From positions 1-12,550 of the forward strand of contig VAYD01000008.1 of assembly GCA_005883905.1 (NCBI GenBank): 12,550 nucleotides of DNA. Direction: 5' to 3'. Of the stretch, positions 1 to 4,012 are shown piece after piece. How positions within the stretch are numbered: position 1 is the first letter of the stretch; the number at the start of each line of letters is the position of its first letter. The position numbers were made by a program, and so were the translations under genes. The notes beneath the pieces were generated by a model that saw nothing but the letters and a program-made list of their open reading frames with translations, was not told the origin of the DNA and searched no databases. This DNA is from Actinomycetota bacterium (GTDB taxonomy: Bacteria; Actinomycetota; Thermoleophilia; Solirubrobacterales; Solirubrobacteraceae).

Positions 1-303
1 CAGGAGGCGCTGACCAACGTGCGCAAGCACGCCGGCGCCGTGACCGCGGCAGTGCGGATCGGGTACCGCCGCGACGGCATCGACCTCGAGGTCCGAAACG
101 CGCCCGGCACGAGCCTCGGCGAGCCAGGCAGCGGCCATGGCCTGGCGGGCATGCACGAGCGAGCGCGGGTCTACGGCGGGCGCATCCACGCGGGCGTCGA
201 GCCGGACGGCTCGTTCGCGGTGCGCGCGCGGCTACCGATCGCGCTGTTCCGCCGCGGCGTTCCTGCACCGCTCGCGGCAGCCCGTCGGACGCCGCATCCT
301 TGA
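1..303 (+). CDS. Sensor histidine kinase, C-terminal ATPase fragment (5' end outside window)
   Basis: The last 100 residues of a two-component sensor kinase, which would autophosphorylate on His and pass the phosphate to a response regulator. The fragment opens inside the N-box of a HATPase_c domain: QEALTNVRKHA, with the Glu and Asn that bind Mg-ATP at fragment residues 2 and 6. The G-box follows near residues 43-52 (GSGHGLAGMHERA), then a YGG turn and a final strand ending in RLPI. This order is typical of the NarL/LiaS-type (HisKA_3) kinases. The D-box reads LEVRNAPG, with Asn where the classical Asp sits; I believe such variants occur in actinobacterial members. A tail of about 22 residues rich in Ala, Arg and Pro follows the domain. 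The frame is open to base 1, so the dimerisation/His domain lies to the left. The next gene is convergent and is no response regulator, so a partner would have to lie upstream or elsewhere. Confidence 0.9.
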   Translation, partial: QEALTNVRKHAGAVTAAVRIGYRRDGIDLEVRNAPGTSLGEPGSGHGLAGMHERARVYGGRIHAGVEPDGSFAVRARLPIALFRRGVPAPLAAARRTPHP

Positions 304-321
304 GCCGGGCGCCGACGGCTA

Positions 322-777
322 CTAGTTGTCGGAGCCGAGCCGGTCCCAGAGGTAGAGCTCGAGGCACTCGTTCGCGAGCTCCGTGCAGCGCTCGCGCGAG
401 AGATGCGGCAGGACGGTCTCCATCGCCTGCTCCTCGGGCACTCCGCTGTCGAACGCCTCCTCGCCGCGGAACCCGGCGGCGATCTTCAGCGCCTCGCGCC
501 GGTTCTCGCCCAGGGACGGGAAGACGTTGACCAGGAAGTCGCGGTTCGCGATCGGCTGGCCGACCTCGAGCGACGCGTGCCATGCCGCCAGCATCGAGAG
601 GTCGTGCTCGTCAAGGTCGGCAACCGCTTTGGCGTAGTGCGAGTCGAGGTCGCGCTCGGGGATCTCGTCCACCCACGCGCGGACCACCTCGCCGAGCAGC
701 TGCCGCCGGGCCTCGCGGCCGACGGATTCGGCGATGACGCGGATCGCGTCCTGGGGTTCGATGAAGCAGAGCGGCAT
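322..777 (-). CDS. Hypothetical protein, 151 aa
   Basis: I do not recognise this protein. It begins MPLCFIEPQDAIRV at an ATG (775-777) preceded by a GGGAG-like ribosome site about 8 bases upstream. The product looks soluble, acidic and mainly helical, with no signal peptide or membrane segment. Visible blocks are an N-terminal helix rich in Arg and Glu (residues 10-35), an acidic middle part with DLDEHDLSMLAAWHASLEVG (55-74), and a C-terminal part rich in Glu and Leu ending WDRLGSDN. It has three Cys (4, 131, 138) but no CxxC motif. The frame stays open far upstream into the sigma gene, but only this part has plausible composition. It lies 112 bases downstream of the sigma gene on the same strand and is convergent with the kinase, 18 bases away. 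Function unknown. Confidence 0.7.
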   Translation of the reverse strand: MPLCFIEPQDAIRVIAESVGREARRQLLGEVVRAWVDEIPERDLDSHYAKAVADLDEHDLSMLAAWHASLEVGQPIANRDFLVNVFPSLGENRREALKIAAGFRGEEAFDSGVPEEQAMETVLPHLSRERCTELANECLELYLWDRLGSDN

Positions 778-889
778 CGCGGGCTCCCGGTGCTGGATTA
801 ACGCGGGACGCGCCTGAAGGTAGGTGCACCCCCGGACGGCAAAGCAGCGATGCGCAGGGGCGATGCCGCATCCTCCGGCTTTTCGGTGC
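778..889. other. Non-coding gap between sigma gene and 151-aa gene
   Basis: A gap of 112 bases. On the minus strand the 3' side of the sigma gene holds a short GC stem (GCCG/CGGC around 7 bases, near 869-883) with no T-tract, and the heptamer GCATCGC occurs twice within 21 bases. I see no convincing -35/-10 pair for the following gene, only the GGGAG site near its start. Confidence 0.3.
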
Positions 890-2122
890 TCAGTCTCCGA
901 ACTCCGACGCGAATTCGCGCCTCGAAGCGGAGGGCTCCGCGCTGCCGGACGAGACCACGCTCGACGCCGGAGCGGGCGGCGGCGCCGATGCCGCTGAGGC
1001 CGACGTGAACTCGGTCCGCGGCGTCGTGGGGGCTTTGAACTCGCGGCGCGCGTGGTGCTGGACGCGGGCGCGCGGCTTCGCGGCCGTCGTCGTTGTCCGG
1101 CCAGGCGCGCTCGCGACGGCCGTGCGCAGCGGCGGCGCTGTGTGCTGCGCGACGGGCCGCGCCTGCGCGGCGCCTGCGGCGTGTGACGGCACACGCGAAT
1201 GGGCGACGACTGCGCCGCTGCCGATCGCGGCCGCCGATGCCGCGATCGCGGCGAGCTTGCCGGTCGGCGCCGCCTCGGTCGCCGCCTGGACCTTGAACGC
1301 AGCCGCAGCGGCGCGGTGGTGAATGCCGCCGGCGACCGCGTCGTAGATGCGCGCGAACAGGCTCGACTTGTGCTCGCCCACCGCCGCGGGCGCCAGCGCC
1401 ACCGGGAACAGGGCCGCGAGCGGCGCGCTCGTCTCATGCAGCTCGCGCACCGTGGCGCGGCACGCGGTGCAGTTGCGCAGGTGCGGGCGGATCTCGAGGA
1501 GCTGCTCGGGCGTCGCCTCGCCGTCGACGATCGCCGACAGCAGCGGCAGCCAGCGCTCGCACTCGGCGCCGCCCTCGATCCGCGCGTAGCGCGTGAGGAA
1601 CGCGCGCCGCCCCTCGGTGATGCAACGGTTGACCTTCGTGTGCGTCCAGCCGGTCTGCTCGCAGATCTCGGCGTACGAGAAGCCCTCGGCCTTGAGCCAC
1701 AGCGCGCGCAGCTCCTGCGGCTTGAGCCGCTGCAGCGCCTCGGCTGAGCGGCGCAGCCGGTCGAAGCTGACCAGCTGCTCCTCGGGCGACGGGAGGTGGC
1801 GGGCCTCTTCGCGGTCGAGGTCGGGCTCGTCGCTGGACACGAGCTGCTGGCGCTGCGCCCGAACCGCCATGGCCTCGTGCTTGCAGACGGTGTGGACCCA
1901 CTTGTGCGCCAGCTCGGGGTCGAGCGTCGCGGCGCGGCGCACGAAGATCTCCATCGTGCGCTGGTAGGCGTCCTGCGCGTCGTCGGCGCACAGCGAGTGG
2001 CGGCGCGCCGTCCGCAGGAGCGAGTCGGCGTGCTGGCTGATCACGCGCAGCACGAGCTCGCGCGCGTCGGTCGGTTCGACCTCCATGTCGGTCCGCATCC
2101 CTTGCTCGGAGTTCACGTTCAT
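890..2122 (-). CDS. ECF-like sigma-70 factor fused to a zf-HC2 anti-sigma domain and a membrane helix
   Basis: A 410-aa polypeptide that joins a transcription initiation factor to its probable inhibitor. Sigma region 2 spans about residues 22-92, with region 2.2 reading DDAQDAYQRTMEIF. Region 4 spans about 123-180, with the helix-turn-helix FSYAEICEQTGWTHTKVNRC. A zf-HC2 anti-sigma zinc motif follows at about 185-230: H214, C218 and C221 in HxxxCxxC. An Ala-rich hydrophobic stretch (289-307) is a probable single membrane helix, and the rest is a low-complexity Ala/Pro/Thr/Ser tail with repeated Glu-Phe. In most bacteria the zinc anti-sigma factor is a separate gene; fusions have been described in some ECF groups. 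The inferred state is a sigma factor tethered to the membrane and kept silent until released. ATG starts also exist at 2098 and 2086; 2086 has AAGGG about 12 bases upstream, whereas 2122 has no ribosome site, so the start is uncertain by 12 residues. Confidence 0.92.
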   Translation of the reverse strand: MNVNSEQGMRTDMEVEPTDARELVLRVISQHADSLLRTARRHSLCADDAQDAYQRTMEIFVRRAATLDPELAHKWVHTVCKHEAMAVRAQRQQLVSSDEPDLDREEARHLPSPEEQLVSFDRLRRSAEALQRLKPQELRALWLKAEGFSYAEICEQTGWTHTKVNRCITEGRRAFLTRYARIEGGAECERWLPLLSAIVDGEATPEQLLEIRPHLRNCTACRATVRELHETSAPLAALFPVALAPAAVGEHKSSLFARIYDAVAGGIHHRAAAAAFKVQAATEAAPTGKLAAIAASAAAIGSGAVVAHSRVPSHAAGAAQARPVAQHTAPPLRTAVASAPGRTTTTAAKPRARVQHHARREFKAPTTPRTEFTSASAASAPPPAPASSVVSSGSAEPSASRREFASEFGD

Positions 2123-2143
2123 CGCCGTTGTAGGCCAACGGCG
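2123..2143 (-). promoter_or_regulatory. 8-bp perfect inverted repeat abutting the sigma-gene start codon
   Basis: CGCCGTTG (2123-2130) and CAACGGCG (2136-2143) are perfect inverted copies around a 5-base spacer, directly in front of the ATG at 2122. It can be an operator or, in RNA, a hairpin just before the start codon. With no Shine-Dalgarno sequence there, translation from 2122 would have to be leaderless or structure-controlled; alternatively the true start is 2086 and the hairpin is a 5' leader element. The dyad is seen directly; the role is inferred. Confidence 0.4.
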
Positions 2144-2193
2144 GCGAAGCTCGCCCCCCAAGTGGACGTCGATTCGAGTGCAGGCGCTCGGCG

Positions 2194-2394
2194 CTAAAGC
2201 AGGGCGGTGATGTTCGACCAGAACTCGTCGAACAAGTCGCCAGGCATCGCTGCCAGGAAGAGCGCGAGGATGATCACGGTCGTGGCGACCACGACGGCGT
2301 ACTCGACTGTCGTCTGTCCGCCGTCCTGGCGGACCCAAGTGCCCCAGCTACGTCGATCCATCGCGGCGCAACCGTAGACGAGGGCGCCGGCCAT
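2194..2394 (-). CDS. Flp/type IVb-like pilin subunit
   Basis: A 66-aa protein with the hallmark of Flp-family pilins. A short hydrophilic leader with several Arg ends in GG, followed by QTTVEY and about 18 hydrophobic residues (AVVVATTVIILALFLAAM). Cleavage after G26 by a prepilin peptidase would place Glu at mature position 5 and Tyr at 6, the classical Flp signature, and leave a 40-aa pilin. Such proteins assemble into thin Tad pili or remain as small membrane proteins. The ATG at 2392-2394 has a weak GAGTGGG site in front; the internal ATG at 2359-2361 (55 aa) is an alternative and gives a more typical leader. None of the other Tad genes (ATPase, TadB/C, secretin, TadV peptidase) is in the window, so it looks like an orphan here. 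It ends 71 bases before the sigma gene on the same strand and may share its transcript. Confidence 0.8.
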   Translation of the reverse strand: MAGALVYGCAAMDRRSWGTWVRQDGGQTTVEYAVVVATTVIILALFLAAMPGDLFDEFWSNITALL

Positions 2395-2432
2395 TGCCCA
2401 CTCTTTAGGTCTAGTTGTGCCCTGGACGTTTG

Positions 2433-3401
2433 TCAGGCGATGCCCAGCACCGAGGCGAGGCGCTCGTGCGTGGCCGGATCGGCCGGCGAGGCCGATCCGG
2501 CGGTGATCCGGTCGTCCTCGGGGCGCGCCCAGTTCAGGAACCCGAGGTCGAGCGCGGCGACCGGCACGGCCGCCTCGGAGGCCAGCTCGCTCGCGCGGCG
2601 CTGGAGGTTGATCGCGTCGCCGATGCCGAGGATGCGCTTCGCCGCCACCACGGTCGGATCGGTCGGATCCGCGGCCAGCAGCAGCGACGAGGGCGTCACG
2701 TCGAGGAGCCCGAGCCGGCCGGCCACGACGAGGAACTCATAGCGCGGCGCGCGGCGCAGGCCCGGCAGCGACAGGCGCTCGAAGGCACGATCGAAACGCC
2801 GCTGCGGGTTGAGGGACGCCTCGCCCGCGGCGAGCGCGGCCGCCTGCGAGCCGGCGCGCTGGGCACGGGCCCGATACGCCGTGAGCGTCGCGAGGCCGCG
2901 CGCGGGGTCATGTCCCGTGCGCGGGCCGAGCGGCACGCCTTCGAGGTCGGGCAGCTCGCCGGTCGCCCACGCCGTCCGCGCGGCCGCGATCCCGGCGAAC
3001 GGCTCGTCGCCCTCGACCGGGGCCAGGTACGCGATCAGGAACGCCAGCCACAGGCCCTCCTCGCCGCCGGCGGCCGCCGCCGCGGCGTAGAGCCCCGGCG
3101 GATCGGACTCGAGCTGCGCCAGCCGCGCTGCCGCGAACGCGATCTCGTCCGCGAGGCGCTGCGCCTCGACGGTGGCGCGCAAGCCGGGAACGGCCCAGTT
3201 GTCGTAGCCGTCGTCCTGCGCGCGGGCCATGTGCCGCACGTGCAGGTCGCCGGCCTTCGTCGCCGGGCGCCGTCCCGCCGTGCTCCTGGCGGTGGTCGCC
3301 GGGCGGCGCCCACCGGTACGCGCCGCGGGTGCGACCTGCTCCTTCTTGGAGCAGATCGGGCAGTTGGCCTCGAGCCGGCCGTGGCGACAGAACGTGGGCA
3401 C
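2433..3401 (-). CDS. Hypothetical protein with N-terminal Cys/His cluster and HhH-like helical domain
   Basis: A 322-aa protein in three parts. The N-terminus (FCRHGRLEANCPICS) has C5, H7, C14 and C17, a plausible small zinc site. Residues 20-55 are a basic linker with GRRPAT twice. Residues 58-322 are a helical domain with the segments PRYEFLVVAGRLGLLDV and AAKRILGIGDAINLQRRA; the LGIGD turn between helices resembles a helix-hairpin-helix. I associate this arrangement from memory with an actinobacterial family, possibly the alpha-glutamyl/putrescinyl thymine pyrophosphorylase clade 3 (DNA glycosylase-like) group, but I hold that at low confidence and do not assign it. The GTG start is fixed by an in-frame TGA two codons upstream (3408-3410) and by the Cys cluster immediately following it. 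The gene ends 38 bases before the pilin and begins 11 bases after the TetR stop, so it may be read through from the TetR gene. Confidence 0.8.
   Translation of the reverse strand: MPTFCRHGRLEANCPICSKKEQVAPAARTGGRRPATTARSTAGRRPATKAGDLHVRHMARAQDDGYDNWAVPGLRATVEAQRLADEIAFAAARLAQLESDPPGLYAAAAAAGGEEGLWLAFLIAYLAPVEGDEPFAGIAAARTAWATGELPDLEGVPLGPRTGHDPARGLATLTAYRARAQRAGSQAAALAAGEASLNPQRRFDRAFERLSLPGLRRAPRYEFLVVAGRLGLLDVTPSSLLLAADPTDPTVVAAKRILGIGDAINLQRRASELASEAAVPVAALDLGFLNWARPEDDRITAGSASPADPATHERLASVLGIA
2473..2501. repeat. 12-bp perfect inverted repeat inside the 3' end of a coding sequence
   Basis: GCCGGATCGGCC (2473-2484) and GGCCGATCCGGC (2490-2501) are perfect inverted copies with a 5-base spacer (GGCGA). 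It lies about 40 bases before the stop of the Cys/His-cluster protein and encodes the AGSASPADPA part of its tail. It would form a very stable hairpin in either transcript. There is no T-tract after it. Confidence 0.6.
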
Positions 3402-3412
3402 GCCTGCTCAGT

Positions 3413-4000
3413 CTAGGAACTCAAGCCGGCCAGGAAGATGCCGGTCACAAACGCCACGGCCCCGTCGAGGTCCGGCGGGTCGCGCTCGACCATCCGCACC
3501 GCGACCTCGAACCCGGCGCCGACCATCGCGGCGGCCATGTACTCGACGTCGTGATCGGGCACCAGCCCGGACCGGATGCCCGCCGCGAGATCCTCGCGCA
3601 GCTCCTCCGCCCCGGCGCCGACCGTCGGCTCGTCGAACAGCGAGCGAACAGTGCCGGCGTTGCGGCGCAGCAGCTCGAACGTCTGCGGGTCTTCGACGAG
3701 GTAGCCGTAGTAGGCGCGGAAGCTGCCCTCGACGAACTGCTCCAGCGTGGTCGAGCTTTTGCGCGCCGCTCGCACGCGCGAGCGGATCTCGGTCGCGGCC
3801 TCGTCGAGGAGCGCGTGCAGCACCGACTCTTTGTCCGGGAAGTAGTTGTAGAAGGTGCCCGCCGCGAGGTCGGTCTCGCGCACGATGTCGCGCACGGTCG
3901 CCGCGTCGTAGCCGATCTCCGAGAACACGCGTCGCGCCGCGTCGAGGATCGCCGTGCGGTTCGCGGCCTTGGTCTGCGCTCGCTTGCTCGTCAGTTCCAT
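3413..4000 (-). CDS. TetR-family transcriptional repressor
   Basis: A 195-aa regulator with the usual TetR length. The N-terminal DNA-binding domain covers about residues 12-60: RTAILDAARRVFSEIGYDAA, then the helix-turn-helix VRDIVRETDLAAGTFYNYFPDKESVL, whose FYNYFPDKESL-type ending is the family's strongest signature. The remaining helices (about 65-195) form the ligand-binding and dimer domain, which varies too much to suggest a ligand. Proteins of this family bind palindromic operators near their own promoter and leave on ligand binding. The gene is divergent from the penicillin acylase-like gene and probably controls it or itself. I chose the ATG at 3998-4000 because it leaves 12 bases before the acylase start; an upstream ATG at 4022-4024 adds eight residues (MGAHRRKT), has a weak GGGA site, and would overlap the acylase by 12 bases. 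Neither start has a strong ribosome site. Confidence 0.93.
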   Translation of the reverse strand: MELTSKRAQTKAANRTAILDAARRVFSEIGYDAATVRDIVRETDLAAGTFYNYFPDKESVLHALLDEAATEIRSRVRAARKSSTTLEQFVEGSFRAYYGYLVEDPQTFELLRRNAGTVRSLFDEPTVGAGAEELREDLAAGIRSGLVPDHDVEYMAAAMVGAGFEVAVRMVERDPPDLDGAVAFVTGIFLAGLSS

Positions 4001-4012
4001 AGTCTTGCGCCG
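4000..4012 (+). promoter_or_regulatory. Possible -10 element for a leaderless acylase transcript
   Basis: TAGTCT (4000-4005) fits the TANNNT pattern of actinobacterial -10 boxes and lies 7 bases before the acylase ATG, the spacing expected if transcription starts at the A of the ATG. No Shine-Dalgarno sequence precedes that ATG, which agrees with a leaderless mRNA. No convincing -35 element is visible. The site overlaps the first codon of the TetR gene. Confidence 0.3.

Noticed and set aside
322..1437. One long minus-strand reading frame of 371 codons
   Set aside because: The part above 777 is Arg/Ser/Pro-rich out-of-frame reading of the sigma gene; only the last 151 codons have protein-like composition, an ATG and a ribosome site.
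2652..2669. Tandem repeat GGTCGGATC x2
   Set aside because: It encodes Asp-Pro-Thr twice within the coding frame; two copies of 9 bases are explained by local duplication of codons and show no wider array.
2415..3416. 333-codon plus-strand frame
   Set aside because: Opposite strand of the Cys/His-cluster protein; highly Arg-rich with no domain. The minus frame has a conserved-looking N-terminal Cys cluster.
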